A stretch of DNA of 64,000 nt from Burkholderia sp. Bp8992 (lineage in GTDB: Bacteria > Pseudomonadota > Gammaproteobacteria > Burkholderiales > Burkholderiaceae): NCBI RefSeq assembly GCF_003853705.1, contig NZ_QTQI01000012.1:124001-188000 (forward strand), in the 5' to 3' direction. This document shows positions 45,744-54,954 of the stretch, in pieces. The notes below the pieces were generated by a model. The model did no database searches, was not told the DNA's origin, and was given only the letters and a program-made list of their open reading frames with translations. The first letter of the stretch is position 1. Each line of letters starts with the position of its first letter. The translations under genes and the position numbers were made by a program.

Positions 45744-46505
45744 TCAGGAGCCCTTGAACAGCGAGGGGGCGTCGGCGGGCGATACGGGCGCCACGGCGGG
45801 CGGTGCGGATGCGGTGCCGGCCGTCGACGAGGCCGGCACCGGCTGCGCGGCGGCGCCGGCCGACGCGGGCGCCGGTGCGGCGGCCGCGCCGCTTGCCGGA
45901 TGTTCGTGCGAATTGACGAGGCGACGGACGTCACGGTCGGCGACGGTCGGCGGTGCGCTGACGACGCTCGGCTTGCGGCGGCGCTCGGCGGCCGCGAGAC
46001 GTTCCTTCTGTTCCTCGGGGAGCTGCTGATAGGCCTTCCACGCGCGCTCGCGCGCCTGCGCGGACAGCTCCTTCGCGCTCTGGTAGTTCTCGCGCGCGAC
46101 GCGGCGCTGCTCGGGCGTCATCTTCGCCCATTCGGTCATCCGGTCCTGCAGGCGTTTCTGGTCATCGGGCGTCAACTTCGCGAAACGCGATGCGATCTTC
46201 AGCCATTTTCGCTTGCGGGCGTCGCTGAAGCCGTCCCATTGGTCGGCGAACGGCGCGAGAGCCGCGTGCTGGGCCGGCGTGAGGCGCGCCCACGACAGCG
46301 GGCCGGTGGCGGCCGGCAGCGGCAGGGGCAGCGGCGGGAGTTCGGTGGTCAGCCCGGTCGCGGCCGAGGCCGGCGCGGCGGGGCTGACGGCCGCGACGGT
46401 GGTCGTCGCGGGGGCCGGGTGGAATCGGGAATACGTGGCGACGTAGGAAACGGCGATCGCAATCACGCATCCGAAAAATACGGCCAGGCCGCGCTTCTGA
46501 CTCAC
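45744..46505 (-). CDS. DUF3106 domain membrane-anchored protein
   Basis: A 253-residue protein with an N-terminal membrane helix (GLAVFFGCVIAIAVSYVATY), a Pro/Ala linker and a central charged helical DUF3106 domain (about 85-180) with repeated W/K/R and LTP-Q-R patterns such as LTPAQHAALAPFADQWDGFS, LTPDDQKRLQDRM and MTPEQRRVARENYQ. The C-terminus is Ala/Pro-rich. The regular repeats resemble periplasmic stress proteins of the Spy/CpxP kind, but this is only a likeness. The start is GTG at 46505, preceded by GAGGGG. Confidence 0.78.
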   Translation of the reverse strand: MSQKRGLAVFFGCVIAIAVSYVATYSRFHPAPATTTVAAVSPAAPASAATGLTTELPPLPLPLPAATGPLSWARLTPAQHAALAPFADQWDGFSDARKRKWLKIASRFAKLTPDDQKRLQDRMTEWAKMTPEQRRVARENYQSAKELSAQARERAWKAYQQLPEEQKERLAAAERRRKPSVVSAPPTVADRDVRRLVNSHEHPASGAAAAPAPASAGAAAQPVPASSTAGTASAPPAVAPVSPADAPSLFKGS

Positions 46506-46531
46506 CCGTGCGATCCCCTCGTTATTGTCTG

Positions 46532-46957
46532 TTAGTGAGCGCGCGAAAGATACGCGTTGAACCCGTGATCGAGATACGCGTTGAGCGGCAGGTCGTCGCT
46601 GAGCATCGCCGCGTCGATGTCGGCGAGTTCGGCGGTGCGCTGCATGTCTTCCCAGTAGGCGATGCCGACGAGCCCCGCGAGCAGCAGCGCCAGCGGCCAC
46701 GCGCGCAGCAGGCGGCGCGCGAACGACGCCTGCGGGCGGCTCGCGGGAGCCGTGCCGTAGGCGCCGGCCGCGCCGGCGAAGGCCGGCACGAACACCGGCG
46801 CGGTCGCGGCTTCGGGCTTCTTGCGCGCGAGCGCGGCCCGGCGGGCGACGGCCAGGCGGTCGGTGGTCGCGGCAGGCAGGGCGGCCGTGCGCTCGTCAAG
46901 CGCGCGGCGCACCTTCAGCGCGAATTCGTATTCTCGATTTGCGGGAGCGGAGCTCAT
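46532..46957 (-). CDS. DUF3619 family membrane protein, possible anti-sigma factor
   Basis: A 141-residue protein with a charged cytosolic N-terminus (REYEFALKVRRALDERTAALP), one membrane helix near 88-103 (RAWPLALLLAGLVGIAYW) and a short periplasmic tail. This layout and its start overlapping the sigma gene stop (ATGA at 46954-46957) fit an anti-sigma factor. No direct evidence of sigma binding can be read from sequence. Confidence 0.8.
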   Translation of the reverse strand: MSSAPANREYEFALKVRRALDERTAALPAATTDRLAVARRAALARKKPEAATAPVFVPAFAGAAGAYGTAPASRPQASFARRLLRAWPLALLLAGLVGIAYWEDMQRTAELADIDAAMLSDDLPLNAYLDHGFNAYLSRAH

Positions 46958-47517
46958 AGCGTGATTCCTTTGGCCTTGAGCGCTTGCGCCAGTGTATGGG
47001 TGGCCCGCGAGCAGTGCGTCTTCACGCTGCCCTCGGAGCACCCCATTGCGGCGGCAGTCTCGGCGACATCCATATCTTCCCAATAACGCATCAGGAACGC
47101 TTCCCGTTGACGCGCCGGAAGCTTCTGGATTTCTTCGTCGATCAGGGCCAGAACCTGCTCTCTTTCGAGGCGGTGCTCGCTGCTCTCGACGCCCGCGTTG
47201 TCGTCCGCGGATTCGAGTGTTTCGAGCGGGTCGAAGTCTTCGTCGTCGGTATTGTTCAGCGACGAGAAGAGCGTGACCCAGGTGTTGCGGACTTTCTGCC
47301 GACGAAACCAGTCGTGGACCGTATTCTGCAGGATCCGTTGAAAAAGCAGCGGCAATTCGGCCGCCGGCCGGTCGCCGTACTTTTCGGCGAGCTTGATCAT
47401 CGCGTCCTGCACGATGTCGAGCGACGCATCGTCGTCACGCACGGCGTACGCGGCCTGCTTGAACGCGCGCCTTTCGACGCCCGCCAGAAAGTCGGCGAGT
47501 TCCTTGTCTGATGCCAT
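46954..47517 (-). CDS. ECF RNA polymerase sigma factor
   Basis: A 187-residue sigma-70 family protein with region 2 (FKQAAYAVRDDDASLDIVQDAMIKLAEKY, LLFQRILQNTVHDWFRRQK) and region 4 (LIDEEIQKLPARQREAFLMRYWEDMDVAETAAAMGCSEGSVKTHCSRATHTL), with an acidic linker between. It is the first gene of a four-gene operon with DUF3619, DUF3106 and RDD proteins. The signal is unknown. Confidence 0.92.
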   Translation of the reverse strand: MASDKELADFLAGVERRAFKQAAYAVRDDDASLDIVQDAMIKLAEKYGDRPAAELPLLFQRILQNTVHDWFRRQKVRNTWVTLFSSLNNTDDEDFDPLETLESADDNAGVESSEHRLEREQVLALIDEEIQKLPARQREAFLMRYWEDMDVAETAAAMGCSEGSVKTHCSRATHTLAQALKAKGITL

Positions 47518-47872
47518 TCCGTGAAGGTATGCGCTGCGGGCCGCTGCGTGGTGAAAAAGGTCGAAAAATTTCGTAAAACCCGCGGATGCTATCAAATTTT
47601 CGTGCCGCTTGGCACCGGGGCGGGCGCTGCACGTTGCGCGCGAGCCGCGGCAGTGGGGCGCCGGGCGGCGTGCATGATGCGGTGCGGGATATTTTGCTTG
47701 ACGACCCAATCGCGACCCGCTATCGTCAGCGATTCGCAACATGAAGTGATGGTCTCATTTGAGGCTGGCCCAAGAAGCCCGCCCTTCAAACTGGACGCGC
47801 CGCTTGAACCCGAGCCACAAGCCCGGCAGAGAGCACCCGATCAATTTTTTGCCGAAAATTCGAAAGGTCAAA
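47518..47872. other. Divergent intergenic region between the sigma operon and ilvI
   Basis: This 355-base region carries promoters for both sides. The ilvI promoter candidate is at 47698-47726. No leader peptide rich in branched-chain residues was found, and the open frame running across to ilvI lacks features of a real gene. Confidence 0.5.
47698..47726 (+). promoter_or_regulatory. Candidate ilvI promoter
   Basis: TTGACG (47698-47703) and TATCGT (47721-47726) are 17 bases apart, the optimal spacing. They would give an mRNA leader of about 140 bases before the ilvI ATG. Confidence 0.5.
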
Positions 47873-49636
47873 ATGAACATGCCCAGCGCGGAATTCTCCA
47901 CGTCGGAACCCCTTTCCCCTCCCGATAGCGACTCCATCGGCGGCACCGTGCTGATGAAGGCACTCGCCGACGAAAACGTCGAATTCATCTGGGGCTACCC
48001 CGGCGGCTCGGTTCTCTACATCTACGACGAGCTGTACAAGCAGGACAAGATTCAGCACGTGCTGGTGCGCCATGAACAGGCGGCCGTGCACGCAGCCGAT
48101 GCGTATGCGCGTTCCACCGGCAATGTCGGCGTCTGTCTCGTGACGTCGGGCCCCGGTGTCACCAACGCGGTGACCGGCATCGCAACGGCCTACATGGATT
48201 CGATCCCGATGGTCGTGATCAGCGGCCAGGTGCCGACTGCCGCGATCGGCCAGGATGCTTTCCAGGAATGCGACACCGTCGGCATCACGCGTCCGTGCGT
48301 GAAGCACAACTTCCTCGTGAAGGACGTGCGCGACCTCGCGGAAACCGTCAAGAAGGCGTTCTACATCGCCCGTACCGGCCGTCCGGGCCCGGTGCTGATC
48401 GACATCCCGAAGGACATCTCGAAGACGCCGTGCCAGTACGAGCCGGTCAAGAGCGTGTCGCTGCGTTCGTACAACCCCGTCACGAAGGGCCATTCGGGCC
48501 AGATCCGCAAGGCCGTGTCGCTGCTGCTGACGGCCAAGCGCCCGTACATCTACACGGGTGGCGGCATCATCCTCGCCGATGCGTCGCGTGAGCTGAACCA
48601 GTTCGCGGACCTGCTCGGCTACCCGGTCACGAACACGCTGATGGGCCTCGGCGGCTATCGCGCGTCGGACAGGAAATTCCTCGGCATGCTCGGCATGCAC
48701 GGCACCTACGAAGCGAACATGGCGATGCAGCACTGCGACGTGCTGATCGCGATCGGTGCCCGCTTCGACGACCGCGTGATCGGCGATCCGGCGCACTTCG
48801 CGTCGCGTCCGCGCAAGATCATCCACATCGATATCGACCCGTCGTCGATCTCGAAGCGCGTGAAGGTCGACATCCCGATCGTCGGCGACGTGAAGGAAGT
48901 GCTGAAGGAGCTGATCGAGCAGCTGCAGACGGCCGAGCACGGCCCCGACACCGAGGCGCTCGCGCAATGGTGGAAGGACATCGAGGGCTGGCGCTCGAAG
49001 GACTGCCTGAAGTACGACCGCGAAAGCGAGATCATCAAGCCGCAGTACGTGGTGGAGAAGGCGTGGGAGCTGACGGACGGCAATGCGTTCGTGTGCTCGG
49101 ACGTCGGCCAGCACCAGATGTGGGCTGCGCAGTTCTACCGATTCAACAAGCCGCGTCGCTGGATCAACTCCGGCGGCCTCGGCACGATGGGCTTCGGCCT
49201 GCCGGCAGCGATGGGCGTCAAGATGGCGCACCCGGACGACGACGTGCTGTGCATCACGGGCGAAGGCTCGATCCAGATGTGCATCCAGGAACTGTCGACC
49301 TGCCTGCAGTACGACACGCCCGTGAAGATCATTTCGCTGAACAACCGCTATCTCGGCATGGTCCGCCAGTGGCAGCAGATCGAATACAGCAAGCGCTATT
49401 CGCATTCGTACATGGATGCGCTGCCGGATTTCGTGAAGCTCGCCGAAGCGTACGGCCATGTGGGCTTGCGGATCGAAAAGACCTCGGATGTGGAGCCGGC
49501 GCTGAAGGAAGCGCTGCGCCTGAAGGACCGCACCGTGTTTCTCGACTTCCAGACCGATCCGACCGAAAACGTCTGGCCGATGGTACAGGCCGGCAAGGGC
49601 ATCACCGAGATGCTGCTCGGATCGGAAGACCTGTAA
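47873..49636 (+). CDS. ilvI: Acetolactate synthase, large (catalytic) subunit
   Basis: A 587-residue thiamine-diphosphate enzyme that makes acetolactate and acetohydroxybutyrate for valine, leucine and isoleucine. It has IWGYPGGSVLYIYDEL, RHEQAAVHAADAYARSTGNVGVCLVTSGPG with the catalytic Glu, ISGQVPTAAIGQDAFQECD, and the cofactor region ITGEGSIQMCIQELSTCLQY with NNRYLGMVRQWQ. An N-terminal extension of about 20 residues rich in Ser and Pro precedes the domain. The start at 47873 follows AAAGG. ilvH follows after 112 bases. Confidence 0.95.
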   Translation: MNMPSAEFSTSEPLSPPDSDSIGGTVLMKALADENVEFIWGYPGGSVLYIYDELYKQDKIQHVLVRHEQAAVHAADAYARSTGNVGVCLVTSGPGVTNAVTGIATAYMDSIPMVVISGQVPTAAIGQDAFQECDTVGITRPCVKHNFLVKDVRDLAETVKKAFYIARTGRPGPVLIDIPKDISKTPCQYEPVKSVSLRSYNPVTKGHSGQIRKAVSLLLTAKRPYIYTGGGIILADASRELNQFADLLGYPVTNTLMGLGGYRASDRKFLGMLGMHGTYEANMAMQHCDVLIAIGARFDDRVIGDPAHFASRPRKIIHIDIDPSSISKRVKVDIPIVGDVKEVLKELIEQLQTAEHGPDTEALAQWWKDIEGWRSKDCLKYDRESEIIKPQYVVEKAWELTDGNAFVCSDVGQHQMWAAQFYRFNKPRRWINSGGLGTMGFGLPAAMGVKMAHPDDDVLCITGEGSIQMCIQELSTCLQYDTPVKIISLNNRYLGMVRQWQQIEYSKRYSHSYMDALPDFVKLAEAYGHVGLRIEKTSDVEPALKEALRLKDRTVFLDFQTDPTENVWPMVQAGKGITEMLLGSEDL

Positions 49637-49748
49637 CGGCGCGACGCGCGCTTGAGCCCGATGCGGCCGCCTTCACGAAAGGCGGTGCGGCACCGGGCGG
49701 CGCGCGGCGCGAGTGAATCGACACGGACACATTCTGGAAGAAGCGAAC

Positions 49749-50240
49749 ATGAGACACATCATTTCCGTCCTGCTGGAGAACGAACCGGGCGCGCTGTCGC
49801 GCGTGGTCGGCCTGTTCTCCGCACGCGGCTACAACATCGAAACCTTGACGGTGGCGCCGACCGAAGACCAATCGCTGTCGCGGCTCACCATCGTTTCCAT
49901 TGGCTCCGACGACGTGATCGAACAGATCACGAAGCATCTGAACCGCTTGATCGAGGTGGTGAAAGTGGTGGACCTGACCGACGGTGCACACATCGAACGC
50001 GAGCTGATGCTGATCAAGGTACGTGCAGTGGGCAAGGAGCGCGAAGAAATGAAGCGGATGTCGGACATTTTCCGCGGCCGCATCATCGACGTGACCGAAA
50101 AGACCTACACGATCGAATTGACGGGCGCGAGCGACAAGCTCGACGCATTCATCCAGGGGCTGGACGCGGGCGCGATCCTGGAGACCGTGCGCACCGGCAG
50201 CTCCGGCATCGGGCGCGGCGAGCGCATCCTGAAGGTGTGA
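49749..50240 (+). CDS. ilvH: Acetolactate synthase, small (regulatory) subunit
   Basis: A 163-residue protein with an N-terminal ACT domain (HIISVLLENEPGALSRVVGLFSARGYNIETLTV) and the C-terminal IlvN-like domain, ending in RTGSSGIGRGERILKV. It confers valine feedback on the large subunit. The length matches E. coli IlvH. Confidence 0.96.
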   Translation: MRHIISVLLENEPGALSRVVGLFSARGYNIETLTVAPTEDQSLSRLTIVSIGSDDVIEQITKHLNRLIEVVKVVDLTDGAHIERELMLIKVRAVGKEREEMKRMSDIFRGRIIDVTEKTYTIELTGASDKLDAFIQGLDAGAILETVRTGSSGIGRGERILKV

Positions 50241-50326
50241 TGCCGAAATTGCCAGACAGGCACGCCGGGTGCGCCGTCATGTCCCGGCCCGCAGTACTCC
50301 ATCCGAACGAATTGTTGAATTTTTGA

Positions 50327-51361
<1,035 letters not shown>

Positions 51362-51404
51362 GCACCGCGTGCTGTTCCGGCCCTTCGAGTGGAGGGTCGG
51401 TATC

Positions 51405-51444
51405 AAAAAGCCGTCCGAAGGCAGCAGTGCCCCGGGCGGCTTTT
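51405..51444 (+). terminator. Terminator after ilvC
   Basis: AAAAGCCGTCCG (51406-51417) pairs with CGGGCGGCTTTT (51433-51444) over twelve positions, with one G-U pair. It is an A-tract/T-tract type hairpin and could act in both directions. It separates ilvC from psd. Confidence 0.75.
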
Positions 51445-51488
51445 GCTATCCTACGGGCTTTGCAATTCACCGAACACAGAACGAATCC

Positions 51489-52133
51489 ATGAACTATCCT
51501 CATCCGATCATCGCGCGCGAAGGCTGGCCGTTCATCGCGATTGCTGCCGTCGTCGCGCTGTTGATCCACGCCGTCGGGGGCTTCGGCTTCGCGTGGCCGT
51601 TCTGGCTGCTGCTCGTCTTCGTCGTCCAGTTCTTCCGCGATCCGCAGCGCCCGATCCCGGCGCAGCCGAATGCGGTGCTGTGCCCGGCAGACGGCCGCAT
51701 CGTCGCGGTCGAGACCGCACAAGACCCGTACGCGAACCGTGAAGCGCTGAAGATCAGCGTGTTCATGAATGTATTCAATGTCCACTCGCAGCGTTCGCCG
51801 GTCGATGGCGCGATCACCAAGGTCGAATACTTCCCGGGCGCGTTCCTGAACGCGGCGATCGACAAGGCGTCGACCGAGAACGAGCGCAATGCGGTCGTGA
51901 TCCAGACGGCAAGCGGCAAGACCGTCACCGCCGTGCAGATCGCGGGCCTCGTCGCCCGCCGGATCCTCTGCTACGTCCGGGCCGGCGAGCCGCTGTCGCG
52001 CGGCCAGCGCTACGGTTTCATCCGCTTCGGTTCGCGCGTCGACGTGTACCTGCCGCTCGGCAGCCGCGCGAAGGTGTCGATCGGCGAGAAGGTCTACGCG
52101 TCGTCGACGATCCTCGCCGAGCTCGAGCAGTAA
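51489..52133 (+). CDS. psd: Phosphatidylserine decarboxylase proenzyme (short type)
   Basis: A 214-residue membrane-bound enzyme with an N-terminal hydrophobic hairpin (about 15-45), [29 protein letters not shown] with the catalytic His, and the self-cleavage site RFGSRVD, where Ser182 becomes the pyruvoyl group. It makes phosphatidylethanolamine. pssA follows 15 bases after its stop, so the two steps from CDP-diacylglycerol are encoded together. Confidence 0.95.
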   Translation: MNYPHPIIAREGWPFIAIAAVVALLIHAVGGFGFAWPFWLLLVFVVQFFRDPQRPIPAQPNAVLCPADGRIVAVETAQDPYANREALKISVFMNVFNVHSQRSPVDGAITKVEYFPGAFLNAAIDKASTENERNAVVIQTASGKTVTAVQIAGLVARRILCYVRAGEPLSRGQRYGFIRFGSRVDVYLPLGSRAKVSIGEKVYASSTILAELEQ

Positions 52134-52148
52134 GCGGCGGGGCGCACG

Positions 52149-53021
52149 ATGGCCGCATTCAAACCGCGTCGGCCGCGTAACGGCTCCGGCCAGACGCCAC
52201 GCCCGTTCCGCCGCAACAAGGTGATGGCGCCCGATGCGGCGCCGCTCGAGAGCCGCCGCGCCGCGCGCCAGCGGTTCCTGAAGACGCGCGGCATCTACCT
52301 GCTGCCGAACGCATTCACGACCGCCGCGCTGTTCTGCGGCTTCTTCGCGGTCGTGCAGGCGATGAACGTGCGCTTCGAGATCGCCGCGATCGCGATTTTC
52401 GTCGCGATGGTGCTCGACGGGATGGACGGGCGCGTCGCACGCATGACGCACACGCAGAGCGCGTTCGGCGAGCAGTTCGACAGCCTGTCGGACATGGTGT
52501 CGTTCGGCGTCGCGCCCGCGCTCGTGATGTACGAGTGGGTGCTGAAGGATCTCGGCCGCTGGGGCTGGCTCGCCGCGTTCGTCTACTGCTCGGGCGCCGC
52601 GCTGCGTCTCGCGCGCTTCAACACGAACATCGGCGTGGTCGACAAGCGCTTCTTCCAGGGGCTGCCCAGCCCGGCCGCCGCCGCGCTGATCGCGGGCTTC
52701 GTGTGGCTCGCGACCGACAACCGCGTGCCGATGAAGCTCGGCTGGCTGCCGTGGGTCGCGTTCGTGCTGACGATCTATGCGGGCGTGACGATGGTGTCGA
52801 ACGCGCCGTTCTACAGCGGCAAGGCGCTCGACGTGCGGCACCGCGTGCCGTTCGCGGCGATCCTGCTGGTCGTCGTCGCGTTCGTGCTCGTGTCGTCCGA
52901 TCCGCCGCTGATGCTGTTCTGCCTGTTTGTCCTGTACGGGCTGTCCGGCTATGTGTTCTGGGCCTATATGGCCGTCCGCGGGCGCGCGAATCCGGCGCGC
53001 TCGTCGCAGCGCGATCACTGA
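52149..53021 (+). CDS. pssA: CDP-diacylglycerol-serine O-phosphatidyltransferase
   Basis: A 290-residue membrane protein with a 40-residue basic N-terminus, then the CDP-alcohol phosphatidyltransferase motif DGMDGRVARMTHTQSAFGEQFDSLSDMVSFG (DGxxAR-type with the two distal Asp), followed by six or more helices. It makes phosphatidylserine, the substrate of Psd. It is in operon with psd and ends before a strong terminator. Confidence 0.95.
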   Translation: MAAFKPRRPRNGSGQTPRPFRRNKVMAPDAAPLESRRAARQRFLKTRGIYLLPNAFTTAALFCGFFAVVQAMNVRFEIAAIAIFVAMVLDGMDGRVARMTHTQSAFGEQFDSLSDMVSFGVAPALVMYEWVLKDLGRWGWLAAFVYCSGAALRLARFNTNIGVVDKRFFQGLPSPAAAALIAGFVWLATDNRVPMKLGWLPWVAFVLTIYAGVTMVSNAPFYSGKALDVRHRVPFAAILLVVVAFVLVSSDPPLMLFCLFVLYGLSGYVFWAYMAVRGRANPARSSQRDH

Positions 53022-53040
53022 CGTGCGATTGACCCGGAAA

Positions 53041-53065
53041 CGGCGGCCTCGAGGCCGCCGTTTTT
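53041..53065 (+). terminator. Terminator after pssA
   Basis: A 20-base perfect palindrome (CGGCGGCCTC and its complement, 53041-53060) is followed by five T. This is a textbook rho-independent terminator and closes the psd-pssA unit before the leuA promoter. Confidence 0.85.
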
Positions 53066-53116
53066 ATTTGTCCCCCTTTTCGCGCCGGGCCGCGGGAATC
53101 CCCGGGCGGCGTCCGA

Positions 53117-53145
53117 TTGCGCGGTCACTGGAATGCCGCTATAGT
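53117..53145 (+). promoter_or_regulatory. leuA promoter
   Basis: TTGCGC (53117-53122) and TATAGT (53140-53145) are separated by 17 bases. Transcription would start about seven bases later, at or just before the ATG of the leader peptide, so the leader mRNA could be nearly leaderless. Confidence 0.6.
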
Positions 53146-53152
53146 CTTCGGC

Positions 53153-53233
53153 ATGACTGCATCTTCCCGCCTCTCCCTCCTTCTAGCCGGTGCGCCGCTA
53201 CGCGCGCTAGCTTTGGCGCGCCTGCCGCGCTGA
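53153..53233 (+). CDS. leuA leader peptide (putative attenuator)
   Basis: A 26-residue ORF between the promoter and leuA coding a peptide with eight leucines (MTASSRLSLLLAGAPLRALA, then LARLPR). Three of the leucine codons are CTA, which is very rare in this GC-rich DNA, with CTC, CTC, CTT, TTG and CTG. That pattern is expected of a leader where ribosome stalling at low charged leucyl-tRNA alters mRNA folding. Hairpins lie at about 53210-53229 and 53277-53290, but no classic T-tract terminator is evident, so translational coupling is an alternative. Confidence 0.65.
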   Translation: MTASSRLSLLLAGAPLRALALARLPR

Positions 53234-53337
53234 CCGTTCTCGCCCCCCGTCTCAAGCCTCGTCTGTTGTTGAGCGTCGCCAGCGGTGGCGCGATCTCATT
53301 ACGTTTGACTTCCGTATAAAGAGCCCTGGAGCCCCCC

Positions 53338-54882
53338 ATGACAGACAAGCTGATCATTTTCGATACGACGTTGCGTGACGGCGAACAATCGCCCGGCGCG
53401 TCGATGACGAAGGAAGAGAAAATCCGCATCGCGAAGAACCTCGAGCGGATGAAGGTCGACGTGATCGAAGCCGGCTTCGCGGCCAGCTCGAACGGCGACT
53501 TCGACGCGATCCACACGATCGCCGGTCTCGTGAAGGACAGCACGATCTGTTCGCTGGCGCGAGCCAACGACAAGGACATCCAGCGCGCGGCCGACGCGCT
53601 GAAGCCGGCCAACAGCTCGCGGATCCACACGTTCATCGCGACGTCGCCGCTGCACATGGAGAAGAAGCTGCGGATGACGCCCGACCAGGTGTTCGAGCAG
53701 GCACGTCTCGCGGTGCGTTTCGCGCGCAAGTTCACCGACAACGTCGAATTCTCGCCGGAAGACGGCAGCCGTTCGGATCTCGATTTCCTGTGCCGCGTGC
53801 TGGAAGCCGTGATCGCGGAAGGCGCGACGACGATCAACATCGCCGACACGGTCGGCTACGGCGTGCCGGAGCTCTACGGCAACCTCGTGAAGACGCTGCG
53901 CGAGCGCATTCCGAACTCGGACAAGGCGATCTTCTCGGTGCACTGCCACAACGACCTCGGGATGGCGGTCGCGAACTCGCTGGCCGGCGTGAAGATCGGC
54001 GGTGCGCGCCAGATCGAGTGCACGATCAACGGGCTCGGCGAGCGCGCGGGCAACACGTCGCTCGAAGAAATCGTGATGGCCGTGAAGACGCGCAAGGACT
54101 ACTTCGGCCTCGACGTCGGCATCGACACGACGCAGATCGTGCCGACGTCGAAGCTCGTGTCGCAGATCACCGGTTTCGTCGTGCAGCCGAACAAGGCGGT
54201 GGTCGGCGCGAACGCGTTCGCGCACGCGTCGGGCATCCACCAGGACGGCGTGCTGAAGGCACGCGACACCTACGAGATCATGCGCGCGGAAGACGTGGGC
54301 TGGACTGCGAACAAGATCGTGCTCGGCAAGCTGTCGGGCCGTAACGCGTTCAAGCAGCGCCTGCAGGAACTCGGCGTGTCGCTCGACAGCGAAGCCGAAC
54401 TGAACGCCGCGTTCATGCGTTTCAAGGATCTGGCCGACCGCAAGGCCGAGATCTTCGACGAGGACATCATCGCGATCGTCTCCGAAGAGTCGGCGCTCGC
54501 GCACGAGCAGGAGCACTACAAGTTCGTGTCGCTGTCGCAGCGCTCGGAAACGGGCGAGCAGCCGCAGGCGAAGGTCGTGTTCGCGGTCGAAGGCCAGGAA
54601 GTGACGGGCGAGGCGCGCGGCAACGGCCCGGTCGACGCGACGTTCAATGCGATCGAGGGTGAAGTCGGCAGCGGGTCCGAACTGCTGCTGTACTCGGTGA
54701 ACGCCATCACGACCGGCACGCAGGCGCAGGGCGAGGTGACCGTCCGCCTGTCGAAGAGCGGGCGGATCGTCAATGGCGTCGGCACCGATCCGGACATCGT
54801 CGCCGCATCGGCGAAGGCGTACATCTCCGCGCTGAACAAGCTGCATTCGAAGGACGACAAGCTCAACCCGCAGCGCTCGTAA
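53338..54882 (+). CDS. leuA: 2-isopropylmalate synthase
   Basis: A 514-residue enzyme, the first committed step of leucine synthesis. The TIM-barrel domain begins [28 protein letters not shown] and has [16 protein letters not shown] with metal-binding His residues. The C-terminal LeuA allosteric domain (about 390-514) mediates leucine feedback. The ATG at 53338 follows CTGGAG. It stands alone, between the leader and a strong terminator. Confidence 0.96.
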   Translation: MTDKLIIFDTTLRDGEQSPGASMTKEEKIRIAKNLERMKVDVIEAGFAASSNGDFDAIHTIAGLVKDSTICSLARANDKDIQRAADALKPANSSRIHTFIATSPLHMEKKLRMTPDQVFEQARLAVRFARKFTDNVEFSPEDGSRSDLDFLCRVLEAVIAEGATTINIADTVGYGVPELYGNLVKTLRERIPNSDKAIFSVHCHNDLGMAVANSLAGVKIGGARQIECTINGLGERAGNTSLEEIVMAVKTRKDYFGLDVGIDTTQIVPTSKLVSQITGFVVQPNKAVVGANAFAHASGIHQDGVLKARDTYEIMRAEDVGWTANKIVLGKLSGRNAFKQRLQELGVSLDSEAELNAAFMRFKDLADRKAEIFDEDIIAIVSEESALAHEQEHYKFVSLSQRSETGEQPQAKVVFAVEGQEVTGEARGNGPVDATFNAIEGEVGSGSELLLYSVNAITTGTQAQGEVTVRLSKSGRIVNGVGTDPDIVAASAKAYISALNKLHSKDDKLNPQRS

Positions 54883-54906
54883 GCGCCGCGCGCTGAGCCT
54901 CTCCGG

Positions 54907-54944
54907 AACGCCCCGTGCGGCCCTGCGCCGCCGGGGCGTTTTTT
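54907..54944 (+). terminator. Terminator after leuA
   Basis: AACGCCCCG (54907-54915) pairs with CGGGGCGTT (54932-54940), followed by four more T. It is a strong intrinsic terminator between convergent leuA and the SulP gene. Confidence 0.85.
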
Positions 54945-54954
54945 CATCTGCCGC

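Noticed and set aside
47521-47928. A plus-strand frame overlapping the ilvI start, considered as a leader peptide
   Set aside because: It is not enriched in Ile, Val or Leu codons, runs into ilvI in another frame, and has no good start site.
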